Below are positions 51,950-64,000 of a stretch of DNA of 64,000 nucleotides, piece after piece. Source of the stretch: Dicaeum eximium. Taxonomy: Eukaryota > Chordata > Aves > Passeriformes > Dicaeidae. Each line of letters starts with the position of its first letter. Within the stretch, counting starts at the first letter, position 1. The notes under the pieces are model-generated. The model was not told the DNA's origin. It made no database searches and was given only the letters and a program-made list of their open reading frames with translations. The translations under genes and the position numbers were made by a program. Location: NCBI GenBank assembly GCA_013396995.1, contig VWZP01002415.1, positions 2,641,667 through 2,705,666 on the forward strand, given 5' to 3'.

Positions 51950-52114
51950 CTGTCTTAAAGTACGTGCTACTATACTTTCGAGCACTGGTCCTCTGTCTTC
52001 ATGCAGTAGATGAACTTCATCAAGAATCAAGAGTTTTACCAGCTGACAGAGGGCCACATCACCAACACTTTTCCTTGTCACTACATCCCATTTCTCTGGA
52101 GTAGTCACAAGCAT
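51950..52114 (-). CDS. ASCC3: ASCC3 exon (helicase cassette 1, DEVH box)
   Basis: This internal exon of 165 nt (55 codons, phase 0/0) encodes part of the first RecA-like domain of the N-terminal Ski2-like helicase cassette of ASCC3. ASCC3 is a 3'-5' helicase that acts with ALKBH3 in DNA alkylation repair and in the complex that splits collided ribosomes. In order, the translation shows MLVTTPEKWD (helicase motif Ib/Ic region), then LLILDEVHLLHEDRGP, which holds the motif II DEVH box that binds Mg-ATP, then VLESIVARTLRQ. From memory it corresponds to about residues 580-634 of human ASCC3. The ATG at 52114 is an internal Met, not a start: an acceptor (CTCTCTACTAG) with a 19-nt T tract lies directly upstream. 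The donor at the other end is CAG|GTAACAG. No frameshift or stop is present. It joins in frame to the exon at 40994. Confidence 0.96.
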
Positions 52115-52144
52115 CTAGTAGAGAGAAAAAAAAAAAAAAAAAAA
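52115..52144 (-). promoter_or_regulatory. ASCC3: 3' splice site with long T tract upstream of the DEVH exon
   Basis: Read on the minus strand, 19 uninterrupted T (52144-52126) are followed by CTCTCTACTAG and the exon. This is the polypyrimidine tract and AG acceptor of the exon ending at 51950. The homopolymer is long enough to vary in length between individuals or to be mis-sequenced. Confidence 0.85.
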
Positions 52145-52654
52145 GGAAATATTAAGCATATACAAATTTATAAAAATATTGTAATTTTGTAATTTAACAT
52201 AAAGCAGAGTAAATGCAATATAGAACTTAAAGTTATCTGAAGTTTTACCTACTTTATATATAAGGCAGACAGTTTGCTGTATCTATGTGTGTTGGATGGC
52301 CATTATTAGGATTCAGTATGGGAAGCCATATGGAAATATCAGCTAATAACTTCAAGCTACTGTGCACCATTTATATACATTTTCCACATAAAAACATTGA
52401 AACAGCTATACAGAACGAACTACTTATATAATCATTTAATGGTTGTGTTTCACTAAAATAATCTGTGATAAAATAGTTCTAAACTTCTTCACAGCACAGT
52501 AAACAACTAAGACTCTCCTCTCACACCTAAGCTTGATCTGATAGTTCCCAGTTCCCTATGAAATGCTTTTTCCCTAAGGCATACTTTCAAGTTGTACCTT
52601 TTGATACCTTAATCCTTGCACTGGTAAAACAGATTGAATAATTTCCACCAGTCC

Positions 52655-53830
52655 TGGATATGGAACTTGCAAACTTCATTGTTTCATGTAGATATCTCAG
52701 GCCCTTTCTCCAGCCTGTCAATGTCCCTCTATATGACAGCACAGCCTCTCCTCACTGTCTGTTCAGTCAACTTATACATCAAGCTTCTTTAAGAGGATCT
52801 TGTGGGAAACACTATCGAAGGCTTTACCAAAGTTCAGGTACACAGTATCCACTGCTTTTCCCACATCTACCTGGCCAGCTATTTCTTGATGGAAATTTAT
52901 CAAGCTGGCCAAGCAGGACTTCCCCTTGGTGAAGCCAAGCACACTATTCATGAGAGGATTTTCTTGTCTTTCACGTATCTGGAAACTGTTTTAAGATTAG
53001 CTGTTCCATCACTTTCCCATATGAGGCTGGCCAGCCAGGCATTCCACGGGTCCAGCTTCTTGCCCTTGCTGAAGACAGGAGTGAACTTTGCCTTTCTCCA
53101 GTCTTTGGTCACCTCTCCCAGTCACAATGGCTGATCAAAGATTATCAAGAGTGACACTGCAATGACAGGAGCCAGCTTCTTCAGCACTTGTGGATGCAAA
53201 TCAATCAGACTATGGACATATGTGTCCCTGCTCTCTTAAGACCTGATCTTCTTGCACCAAGGCTACACTTTACTTGCTCCACACTTTCCCCCAGTTGCTG
53301 GAACTTGGGATTCCTGAAGATGGCCTCACTAGTAAAGACTGTGGCAAAGGAGGCATTCATTACCTCAGCCTCTTCTATGTCCTGTGCCATTCACAGGCCC
53401 CTGCCAAGTTCCTATTCATTCATTTCAGCCCAAGTTCCTATTTACTGGGATGAACCACTCTTGAACCTGGAAGAATATTAACCAGCTTTCTTGGTTTCTT
53501 GAATTCTCTCTTCCCTCCAGGACCTTATCACATGGGACTTTTCCAAGCAGATCTCTGAAGTAGCCAAACTCTGCTCTCCTGAAGTCCAGGGTTGTGAGCT
53601 TCCTTTCTGATCTGTTACTCCTCCTCCTCAGGATGCTGAACTCCAACATCTCACTGTTGCTATGGTCAAGTCTGTCTCCAATCCTGACACCTCAAACAAG
53701 TTCCTCCTTGTTTATGAGGTACAGCATAGCACCTCTCCTCCAAGTCCTATCTACAGAGGAAGAAGTTCTCATCAGTGCACTCCAGGACCCTCCTGGATTG
53801 CTTGTGCTGGTGTTTCTTTCAAAATATGGA
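52655..53830 (-). mobile_element. CR1 LINE fragment, linker plus reverse transcriptase
   Basis: The plus strand is the antisense of CR1 ORF2 from the endonuclease end to the middle of the reverse transcriptase. Minus-strand traces include KLTTLDFRRAEFGYFRDLLG near 53590, IEEAEVMNASFATVFTS near 53370, and, in other frames, the region of the GFTKGKSCL and CKAFDTV motifs (antisense ACTTCCCCTTGGTGAAGCC at 52918). Frameshifts and stops are frequent. The 3' end is missing although the fragment is 1.2 kb long. Confidence 0.85.
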
Positions 53831-56800
53831 AAAAACTGTTTCTTACAAAACACATTTATGAATACTTTTTATTCTCTTGGTCTTCTCCACAAGATAGATT
53901 TTGATAGTATTTATTTATTCTCCTCAGAAAAAATATTTTTCCCTGCACTGTCATACAATATTGTTCGTCAAATTATTTTACCATCAGAATGTATCACTCT
54001 TTATTAATTACCAAGAACTACTCCTGAAGACACTTTGTGATATTACAAAAAAAAATTTAATTTCCTGCAACATTTAAAACTTTACACATAAAAGACTCAC
54101 TGAGGCACTATTATCTCAGAGAGTGGTGGTATCCAGGGTGTATTTCTATGGTTTGTTTAAATATTACTGGTGCATTTTGTTAGCAAATACAGATTTTTCA
54201 AATGCTTGTACAAAATAGTAGGTGTGAAAATCTATGTCCATAATTTATGAACTGAAATGTAACACTACTACAGATGCAGCTGTTAGCACTTTAAAATGAG
54301 CCATATCAACCACAAAATATTAGCAGCTGTACTTCCACAGAACATTAATTAGCAAACAGTGAGGAAATATATTTAGCAATGCATATTAAGGCTTAAAGGT
54401 GTGAAATACTACAAATGCAAGCTACTTAGCTAATTTGCTAAATCTAAATTGACAACATTCAGATCACAGCTTTTTTAAAATGTCAGTCATGTTATCAAAT
54501 ATATATTTAAAATTGTATCATTAATTCTTCTGTTTCTGAGTGATGACTAAATATCCACTAGAATGGTGTTTTACTTTGATCTTATTTTAAAATAGCAATG
54601 TATGCAAAGCAATGACCTGAATTAAAAGCTATATTAAATGAGACAGTATATCAAGTAAGAAAAGAGATCTCCAGAGAATGTTTTGCTAGAGAATATTACA
54701 TTTACTCTTCAGATAGAAATTACAATTGGGTAAAAAAATTTTCAAAAAGCCCACCCAAACAGATCAACTTTGTAGTTGCAAATTATAAATTGAATTCAAG
54801 TATCTAAAACATTTTTTTAAAATATCAGCTAGAAGAAATTGCTATCAGCAAAGACTAACAAAGATCACTTTTTTCAATTAAAATAATAAACCAAACAGCA
54901 TTATGAGTCATCTCATTATTAGTTTTAAATGCAGTAGTGGCATTTCTTTTTATAATTAATTTTCAGAGACAATATATTTTATCCTTTAAGTTTTAAAATC
55001 AAAACTCAGATTCAGGAAGAGGATTCTGCTTTTTGTTTGGAGGCAAGAGAAGGATGTAGACACCAAATATTAAAAAATCTTTTTAATATTTTCTTCTTTT
55101 ACATAGACTTGAGTTCTCAGCACACTGACTGTTCATTTATATTGCTATTTCACCACTTCACCTCTTTCAGTATTGAAATAGCTAGAAAATAAAGTGTCAC
55201 ATTTGTTTAATGAACTGCAACTCATGCAAGATATTTCAATCTGGTTTTTGTATTAGGATATGGCTGAATAGAAATGGGTTAACTGTCAATATTTTTACTG
55301 TCAGGTTAAGTTTCTTTATGCACAATACTTCTCTTTTCCCAATGATTTTTTGGTTATCACTTGTTATTCTACACTGACTTTTTCTGTTAAGGAAACATGA
55401 ACTTTTCACAGCCTTCTGTCTTAAGTGAGCATTGCCACTCAATTTCACTATTACACCAGAGAGTTACCAAGTATTTCAACTCAAAATTATGTCTTTTAGC
55501 TTTGGGGTTATTTAACATACCCCTAGAATGTTTTACATAATTTTCAGGTAAGAACTCAGACAAAAAAATTAATTATTTCACTTTGAAAAATTATATCAAA
55601 AGGGACAACACTAGCTGACAACTTCAACATCAATTTACAAAATTTCAAGAGACAGTGAAAATGCATTTTTCTATAATTGCATGATTTGCTAATTATTTTT
55701 GTCAGTCTCTCTTCAGTCCCATTTGAAATCAGATTTCTTGGTAAAAGGAAGTTACGTTTCCACCACAATTTCAGAAGGTCAACATGTTGAAAATGCTGGG
55801 GTTTGTCATTGTTTGGGGGTTTTCTTAATTTGAAAAGGCTTACTGTCTTACTAAAATCAAATGATCTTCCATTAATTTCTGCGGGGCCAACATTAATTTC
55901 TAGCAGTTGGCACAGCCTTGAAGGTTTATGTTTTCAATAGCTTACTCTCAATTCTTTGAATTTCTTTGCTACTTTTATGTTCTCCCTAACACATTTTCCC
56001 CATGACTAGTATCTGTTTTCTGCTTGAATAATCAGGACACTCACTCTGAGCCTAGAAAAACTATTGTAATCCCCTCAGACTTACACTCCCACAGGTCCAA
56101 ACCACATATGAAAAGATTTCAGAACGAAGTACATAAAAAACTTAGTTATAACATGCCATACTACAAAATTCACTGCTTTTAAGTTCTTCTAGACCACTTC
56201 TGAGAACAATTTTTCTGTCTTTAGCCAGCCCAGCCTTCGTCTGTCACTCATCTGACCTGTTGTCCCCTTCGTATACACAATAAATCAAAACTCAGGCACA
56301 CACCCTACCTCACCCCCAACTTCCTGACTACTATAGTTGCCATAAAATAATCAGGAAAGACCTGGATCACTCTTCCTATGTGCCAGATATCATCAAACCA
56401 GGTATAAAGTAGTAGTTGACTCAGATCTCAGCTTAAACATAACTAGGATGATAGGAAAAAGCCCCATGCCTTGTGCTTCAGGAGGATGTATTTTAGTATG
56501 TGGTTACACAGATTTCCGTAACACAAAAAGTAGAAAAGTATCTTGTACTGGGACTGGGTTTTCTGAGTATCAGCACCATTCCAAAAGTAAGCCTGCATGC
56601 TGCCAAAATGAAAACAGAGCAGTAGCAGCAGCACAGTGCCTTTACTTTGCACAAGATGTAAACATGGGCTCCTTTATTATATCAATAATAACAGAATGGT
56701 ACACACACACATACTTTCACACATTTAACATGTAAGTTTGAATTAATATTATTATACATGCTGAGCATTAGAATCTATCACTCTTTCTAGAAAGAAACTG

Positions 56801-59089
56801 TAGAATAAACTCAATATTATAATGAACAAATCCTGAGGCCTTTGCATGAGGAAAATATTGTGGATGTCAAATTATGATCATAATAATAAAGGTTGGATGT
56901 TATGGGAATTTTCCAAAATGAAATTATCTTCCCAAAGCTTGATCAAGATCGAGAAAACATGTCAAAACCATATGCCATCTCACACCTGCAGCACAATACA
57001 GATATTTTCATATTTAAAATACCTATATAAAAGAACTCTTTGAAACCATCAAAATTATGATAAATAAACAGCAAATATTTAATATATTTTATATTTCTCT
57101 GTAAAGTTCACAATATTGCTTCTCAAAACATGGATTAATTCTGCAAGAAATTCAAGTTTCTACTGTAATTTCATCCTTTATTTCCTTTATCCTCTTAACA
57201 GCCACTTCTTTTTCATTTTGCATTAACATTTCTTTGTACCTTTCCTGCTTTCTATTAAGTAACTTTCAATATAACAGTATCCTTAGGAAAGAAAAAAGAA
57301 AACTGAATCTTATTATACAAAAAAACACTCTGATGCCTGCGGCTATGTGAGCATCTGTTCTCTAAAGGCTTCCTCCTGTGCTCCTCCTGCTCTGTGACCA
57401 GTGATGATGGAGTTACTCACTTTGTTATTAGCACAAAAAAGTCTCATTGAAGACATGACAGCCAAAACTAAGGGGAGGCGAAGAGACAGAAACAGATAAA
57501 ACATAACCTGGAATTAATTGAAATATTTATTACGCACTGGAAAATGCATGTTAGGTATCTCAGAAATTTGCCTTTTAACAACATAAAACAATTATTAGAT
57601 ACAACTGGAAAGAATTTTTTTATCATTTGCAGATTAGAAGGAATTCTCTCACTAAAATTAAATGTGATGAAATCAAGCATCATTCGAAATAGGGGAATTC
57701 AGTAAACTTTCAAACAGAAGTGTTTTCTGAAGTGTCTCAATGATGCTGGAAAAGAAACAATTTTAAGGCCCAATTCTTTAGTATATACAGTTAAAGGAAA
57801 AACATAGCATATGTACCAAATACAAGCCCTAAGGCTTGTATTAGCCCTAAGCTTCTAATAGCTTTGGAAGGCATGGAACCAGCCCCTTTCTCTGTTCTCC
57901 TGTAGTAAATTCATCTCCACCACAGTGATTCACCATGAATGGATGGCAATAAAAAATTCTGCTCTAGCCACTGCTGCTTTATTGTTACTATTCAAAGACA
58001 CTTTCTCAAAGATCTACTACTGTCGATTTCTGTTAGTAGAACTTCCTTGTCTTTACTGTTTTCACCTTGCTACTGGTCTTCTCTACACTCCTGCTCCTTT
58101 ACACACATCTACAACTTGCCCTTAACTTATCCTAGAGGAAGCTTTGCTCAGTCACAGCCAGCACTACTCATCTTCTGACAGCTTTTTGGCAAGGGGGCAT
58201 GGGCAACCTACACAGTTTACTCAATTCATGCTGTAACTATTTATCTTGGTGGTTTGTTCTGGCAGGGAACTCACTGCAAGATCTTAATTTCTCCAAAAAT
58301 GGAGACACGTAAAACTGCACACAACTACACACATCCACCCCGAGCAGACACTCATTGGAAGGCAGCATATTCTGCAATTCTGTAGGCAGAGCTGCTATGC
58401 TGGGGCTTCATATGATTTGAAAATATTTCCCTTCTAGTAAGTGATACTTTGGAGTTTCTCACAAATTTTAATATTAGATAGCTGATATCACACCCCATGA
58501 GGGACTCATTACCAGTTTGGCACTCTTTGAGATAAAACTCCATCAAAACATGCTACAAGAGCAGCAACCTGCAAGTCATTTTCATAATGCTGATTTTATT
58601 CCTCTTTTTATTGCACTCTTACTCTCTGATTTATTCAAGCATTTAAAAAACCTCATGTGAGCTGGAGCTCAAGCAGGGAGTTGAATAAACATACAGAAAG
58701 TAAAGCAGAGGGCAGCAATTCAAAACAAGAATCTGAGGTAGGAGGTAATAAATAATGAATGCAAGTATTTTGCTCTTCACAGATCAGAAACAACTATCCG
58801 ATGATGTGTTTAACACAGTTAAAACAGAATTATGTTCCTAGTAAAGCAGATTTCTTACCATACAAAGATATGCAGATGAGCAGTATGCCCATTTAGTTGA
58901 ACAGAGGATGGTCCAACAAATCTGAACATGTATTTGTGGTCTAAAGTAATGTCAATACAAGACCATATATACACACATAAAGATATATTTATATATATAT
59001 TTGCATCTTAGAAATATTCAATAATAAGACTACACTTACAACAAGTATTAACATGAAAGACTGAGTTCATCATGCTAGACAGACTTACA

Positions 59090-59480
59090 AAAGAGGTGCA
59101 TTATATTGATGCATATTAGAAGCAATTAGTCACCAAAGCTAACAGCAATTGTCAATCAACAACAGAAATCAACAAGGGATTGTAACAGCTGTCACTCAGA
59201 ACTTAAAATATCCAATGACTTTTTAACTGAAGCAACATAACTGTGTTCAGCATGTTTTATTTTATAATGAGTCCTAGGAACACACATAGGTTTCATTCCT
59301 TTACAAAACCCAAGTATTCCACCTAATGAAAAGGCAACTGATTGACAATGTATCAGCACGTTGACTTAGCAGAGCAAGATACTTATGACACATTCTGTTG
59401 AACTGATTTTTTTCAATATTACTTTATTTGTTGCATACTCAGTTTCATAATTATGACTAACAGATTTAAGTTCGTATGTG
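59090..59480. promoter_or_regulatory. Candidate conserved noncoding element (E-box, MARE-like site)
   Basis: Non-repetitive sequence with GCAATTAGTCACC, an E-box CAGCTG at 59186-59191 directly followed by TCAC, TGATTGACA (PBX/MEIS-like) at 59339-59347, and TGACTTAGCA (MAF-type element in reverse) at 59362-59371. Support is motif content only. Confidence 0.27.
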
Positions 59481-60458
59481 AAGATTTTGTGCTTTCAGCA
59501 CAATCCTGGACGTCCCAGAGACTACAAAATTCATTTAGAAGTTCCAGTACTACTTTTAGACCTCAATACAACAGACTCTGACACTACAAATAAACTGGGT
59601 AAGACAGTATGACTAGTAATTTCCTTTGGTTGTTAATGTGAAAGCCTTTACCTTAAGTTTTTTATAGTCTTACTAAAAGAATATGGAGTAATTTTCATGT
59701 GGAGTAGTAACATTAATCTGAGACAAAACTACAGAAAGCAATGTATATTAGAATCACAACAGTTGTACTGAGTAATAGGATATGAGCACCTGCTCCCTAT
59801 ATTCTTTTTCCCCATGACAAAACTGTCTGGTTAAAGTCCGTACAAACCTTATTTTAAAAACCATAGCAAGGAATAACAGCTTGCATGATTTTGTGAAATT
59901 CATCTCTTATATTGTAAGATATATAATTAGCTACTCAGACTTCAAGTTTAAATAATGATCTAAATGTTTTAAAGGAGTTTGATCCAAAACATTACCCTCT
60001 TTTCCTCTCTGCTGTTTAATCAGTTCACCAATTATAGTTTTACTAACCTCTGATATACTACTGTCAGGTCTGATTGATGCCAAAAGCTCCCTTAATCAAA
60101 TCTGACAACTTGGAGCAAGTGCCTGTCTCTTGAGACACTGCATCCAGCCTGCTTGTTTTCAAATCCTCCCAGTGTTATTTTGCATTTCCTTCTCCCCTAG
60201 CCCCTTTTTTATATCTAACAGAGATACAGCAGAATAACAACAAAACATGACTGTAGAATACATTTCTCTATGCTTTTATATATCACTATAGCAATACTTG
60301 GGATAAGATTGTTAGTTTGTTTAAGAATTTACAAGGGAAAACTAAGAACAAGGAGATGTTTTTTGAAACTGAAGTTTCTGAGAAATCCAATATTGCTGTT
60401 TGCTTGGCGGTTTTGTTTGATAATTGTGGGTTTGTAAGGTTTTATTTTTCCCTGTTTC

Positions 60459-60472
60459 TTTTTTTTTTTTTT
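60459..60472. repeat. Poly-T run
   Basis: Fourteen T in a row on the plus strand, ending just before CATAGCTG. I recognise no element attached to it. Confidence 0.8.
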
Positions 60473-60710
60473 CATAGCTGCAAGGAAAAGGGTTTCAAAG
60501 TCGTTACTCCTCTGTTCTACAAGAGGAGTACAAACTTTAGGCTCTGGTTGCACAGCTTCAGGAGACAAAGACAAAAGACTACCTCAGCTCCCAGTTTTTA
60601 AAATTTATTTATTCTGGTATGGTTTTAAGACTCATCACAGGGGTCCTCCATATCTCATTAACTGTAAATATTAAAAGGTTCAGAATAACTTTGTTGACAT
60701 AATGATAACC

Positions 60711-60728
60711 TTTTATTTATTTATTTAT
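60711..60728. repeat. TTTA microsatellite
   Basis: Four consecutive TTTA/ATTT units lie in AT-rich intron sequence. Confidence 0.8.
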
Positions 60729-62404
60729 ATTTTAAGATTAGCCAGATTTTTCCCCGTTCTGCTCCTGTTGAGCCCTACCCCAAGATGTGCATTAATCCAA
60801 CATTATGTGAAAAAGGACCAAAGGGCAACAGTCACATTTTGTTTCAAATATCCTTTTTCACACACCTTTACTCAACAGTTTTATTTTTTATCACAGATAT
60901 GTATGCGAGAGGGAGCAACTTAGTGTTTTTGTCTCCAACCAGGTTTTTTCAAGAATCAATGCAAATCATTGATAAGGAGACATACAAAGTGTGAGATGAA
61001 GAAAAAAAGGCCTTGGTTCAGCTGAGATGCTGATATTAAACAGATACTGCATTAGAAGTCAATTTTGAGACATCTGTTTACAACACAACAACTCAAACAC
61101 CAATTAATTTGCTTGCGTGCAAATTTTTTTCATGGAAATTTTCCTTTCAAGTTTACACTCCAGAGAAAATTATGTCTGCTAATATTAATGATAACCAATG
61201 TTGAAGATGGTTGTAACAGACCTACAGCAAAATTGTCACATTTATATTCTCTGGTTACATTAACCAAGAACTAGCCTCCCCTTTGGATTTCAGCAGGATT
61301 CTTCAAGCACCAAGAGGAAATATGAACAGTTTGCTGTTGTAATGAAAGGATTAAATCCCATAGAGTTCAACAGGAGTCTATGGACCTCAATATCATTGCA
61401 TATTTTCAAGAGTAATCCTAGTAACAGACTACAGATTATATCCACTAAACATTACATTGATATTGTGCTGGACAGAGCTGCAAACACATTGGTTGATGGA
61501 ATAAGAATTTTAAAATGCCTTAATAAGTAAAGAACAGATGCATTACTGCATGAGTCAGTAATATAATTTCAAGATTCTACACTGAGGATATCTTGCCTAT
61601 CTTACCTGCTAATTTACAAAATCACCCACAAAATTAGATGTCTAGGCTCCTTCTAGCTGGTTCATTTCATTCATCTAAGTATGAATCAGCCTTAGAAGTC
61701 TTTTCTCTATTGTGTTCTCCCTATGAGTCTGTGCAACCAGTTTAGATCAGTTGCCTAATTCTTACATGGTTAAAGCCAAAGTAGATGAATCTGACCCTTA
61801 GGAATAATTATCCAACAAATGCAGGGTGTAAAACAACTGGCAAGGCAGTAGCTGGACAGCAAAAAGAGATAGAGCAGATGAGTCTGCACATGAACCAAAA
61901 ATGCTCTGCTGATGCAAAAATTGAAACCTTGGAGCAGAAGTGTTGCTATTTGGACATGCTAAATAAACCTCCCACTCTGCTCAGCAGCAGTATGATCTTG
62001 CAATACATTATGTTCTGGGCAACTTATTTCCAGAAGTGCAAACCAACTGAGAGTCCAGAAGTGAAAAATGAGAATGATTAGACACAAATGAAGCATGACC
62101 TTTACAAAAAGTTTAAATAAACTGGTGCTTAGGCTAAATAAACATGTCTGAACAGAGACAACTACAACTGCCAGAGACTTTCCTGAAAGCAAATAGCGGT
62201 GACTGGGGAAGACAGACATTCAGGTAAGGAAAGTGGTAATAAAATTTGATTAGGATTTAGGTTTAAAATAGGTTTCCATTTTAAAAAAAATGTTTTAACA
62301 ATGAAGACAGGTAAGCCCTGAAGGAATATTTAGCAGGAAGTTTAGGAAAGCTCCATTATCGGGGTGTTGTAAAATGAAATTAGAGCAATATTTATCAACA
62401 GTGA

Positions 62405-62405
62405 A

Positions 62406-62441
<36 letters not shown>

Positions 62442-62442
62442 T
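62405..62442. repeat. AT microsatellite forming a perfect 38-bp palindrome
   Basis: AATACA, then (TA)13, then TGTATT. The whole 38 bp is self-complementary, with an uninterrupted alternating AT core. Confidence 0.9.
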
Positions 62443-64000
62443 ACATTTGTTTTCTCAGGACAAATTAGATTCATTGTCATACTATTTTGTATAGTTTTAA
62501 GATCAGCTTACAAGGTAAACAAAAACTTAAAAAACACCTTTCAAATTTCAATTATAGGTAACTTAGGTAACTATGTATAACATATAGCCTAGATAATATA
62601 TTCTACCTTATATTAGTAATTTTATATGCTACTAATACATACCCTGCTAGTACTGCATGCTAGAATATAAACCACTAGGCACTTCATGATAGCAAAATGT
62701 TTTTTGTTATAATAAGAATACTTTATATTAACATTACATATATTCTAATTTTATTGTAAATTAGACTACATGTCATTACAGTTATTGCACGTAAAGTGAT
62801 TCTTCAGTGTTGGAGATGCTTAAAATTTTTCTTTGATGTATTATAGAAAAAGCTGTATTCTAAATGCAGTCAAATTTATCATTATTATCTGCAATATTTG
62901 TAAGCATTAATTTGAAGTATAATGTCTGGGGTTTGTTCCACAAATAAATCACAATAAATGCTAGACAACCTAAGATATTCTGTTATGTGCAAAATGACAA
63001 CTTAGAGGATATAAACTCTCAATTGCCCTGATACTATTTTGTAATTTACTTGTATTTTCAACTGACCAGAAGAACTTAAATTTGAAAAAGATCCAAAAGA
63101 GGCAAACATTCCCTGAGCAACCTGTCCTCAACTCTGCTCAAATAAGCTATCTCTTTGCAGAGGAATATTCACTCAGCAGGCACAGCTGTTATTCTGCAAT
63201 TTTTACATCTAAATCAAAGATAATTGGACTTCTGAGTACATTTAAATTGTACTCTGGGAAAAGGGTCTAACTTAATGCATCATTTGCATTAACTATAAAA
63301 GACTGCGTTTTCACCCTGTAAAATTTACTGTGCTTAAAAAAGTATTTGGAAGTGCAAAACAGTTACTAAGTAATTTTAAAGACGTGTAGATACCTTTTGC
63401 ACAGAACCTTTTCAGCTATAAAAGACCATTAAACCAAACAGAAGTAAATCATTCTTCTAAATTCTTCCTAGATAAAACATTAACGGTAATAGAGACTCCT
63501 GAAAATTACTTTTCTCCAACTTTTACTGAAGATCCTCAGTGAAAAAAAGCCTGAGACAAAACCTATAATATTTTATTCGGTGTTTTTAATAAGCTCATTA
63601 GTTAATCATATGCAGATGAGCAGTTAGTTCATACCACAAAGTACTTCAATTTCAGATTCGCTGATATTAGTTTAAGAACTTAAATTGAGGCATTCTTTAT
63701 TGTTATTTATTGAGATTCATGATACTTCACAATTTAACATTCAGACAATTTTAAGGATTTTGAGTCTTAATTTTACATATAAAAATATGAAAAGAAATAT
63801 GCTTATTAGCATTTCATCACTACCAAGAAAATCGGAACTTTTTCTGACAAAATGTCATCTTTAATGATTACACATTAAGGACCATTCTAACATTCTAGGA
63901 AGGAACATTCTAACAGGCAAAATGGTGTCTAAAATGTTCCTTGCTCATCTTTTACTGATACATGCAGTAAATATCAGTAAATATAAATTCCATCAAAATA

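Larger units (their letters stand above)
52115..64000 (-). other. ASCC3: ASCC3 intron (partial, 5' side runs off the window)
   Basis: This is at least 11.9 kb upstream of the DEVH exon. The preceding coding segment (the part ending ILRTQ in mammals) was looked for and not found, so that exon lies above position 64000. The intron contains a 1.2 kb CR1 fragment (52655-53830), a candidate conserved block (59090-59480), a TTTA microsatellite (60711-60728), a poly-T run (60459-60472) and an AT palindrome (62405-62442). No other gene is visible. Confidence 0.82.

Noticed and set aside
51887..52114. ORF starting with ATG at 52114, as a separate small gene
   Set aside because: The Met is internal to ASCC3. 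A splice acceptor lies directly upstream, and the reading frame past 51950 runs into intron after a clean GT donor.
52802..54007. Plus-strand ORFs of 97-137 codons
   Set aside because: They are antisense to the CR1 ORF2 fragment or run out of it into AT-rich intron. The minus-strand frames show the true CR1 protein traces.
61785..62081. Plus-strand ORF of 98 codons
   Set aside because: It matches no known protein, has no splice or promoter context, and AT-rich flanks suggest a chance frame.
1..64000. tRNA, rRNA, snoRNA or microRNA genes and CRISPR arrays
   Set aside because: No A/B box pair with a cloverleaf, no C/D or H/ACA box layout, and no regularly spaced direct repeats were seen by eye. 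Small hairpin RNAs cannot be excluded without folding.
1..64000. Exons of neighbouring genes such as SIM1 or GRIK2
   Set aside because: No bHLH-PAS or glutamate-receptor sequence was seen on either strand. The whole window lies inside ASCC3.

Overview
The window looks like nuclear DNA from a bird. It is AT-rich and CpG-poor, and it carries several CR1 LINE fragments of the avian type plus pieces that resemble avian ERVL-type LTRs. One 'N' at position 8819 suggests a scaffold assembly. I see nothing prokaryotic: no operons, CRISPR array, rRNA or tRNA.

One gene can be supported. Four exons on the minus strand encode 183 contiguous residues of ASCC3, the tandem Ski2-like helicase of the ASC-1/ASCC and ribosome-quality-control-trigger complexes. 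In transcript order they lie at 52114-51950, 40994-40818, 37699-37628 and 23053-22919. They cover the second half of the first RecA-like domain (DEVH box, SAT motif) and the start of the second RecA-like domain of the N-terminal helicase cassette. All four exons have canonical AG/GT borders and are phase 0 on both sides. The transcription start, the 5' exons (including Walker A) and all later exons lie outside the window.

Layout along the + strand: 1-22918 is intron 3' of the last visible exon, with a CR1 3' end at about 5860-6510, an LTR at about 19920-20335, and candidate conserved noncoding blocks near 9015-9480, 16955-17125 and 17380-17700. Next comes exon 22919-23053. Intron 23054-37627 holds two CR1 pieces (26412-28165) and a short CR1 tail near 32800. 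Then exon 37628-37699, a 3.1 kb intron, and exon 40818-40994. Intron 40995-51949 has an LTR-like fragment at about 42185-42540, CR1 pieces at about 43130-43500 and 47640-47860, and a CpG-enriched candidate regulatory block at 44600-45120. Exon 51950-52114 follows. Finally intron 52115-64000 has a 1.2 kb CR1 fragment at about 52655-53830 and another candidate conserved block at 59090-59480.

The features most worth checking are the noncoding blocks and the orientation of the mobile-element fragments: every one I could orient is on the same strand as ASCC3. I did not find convincing evidence of an undescribed gene system.
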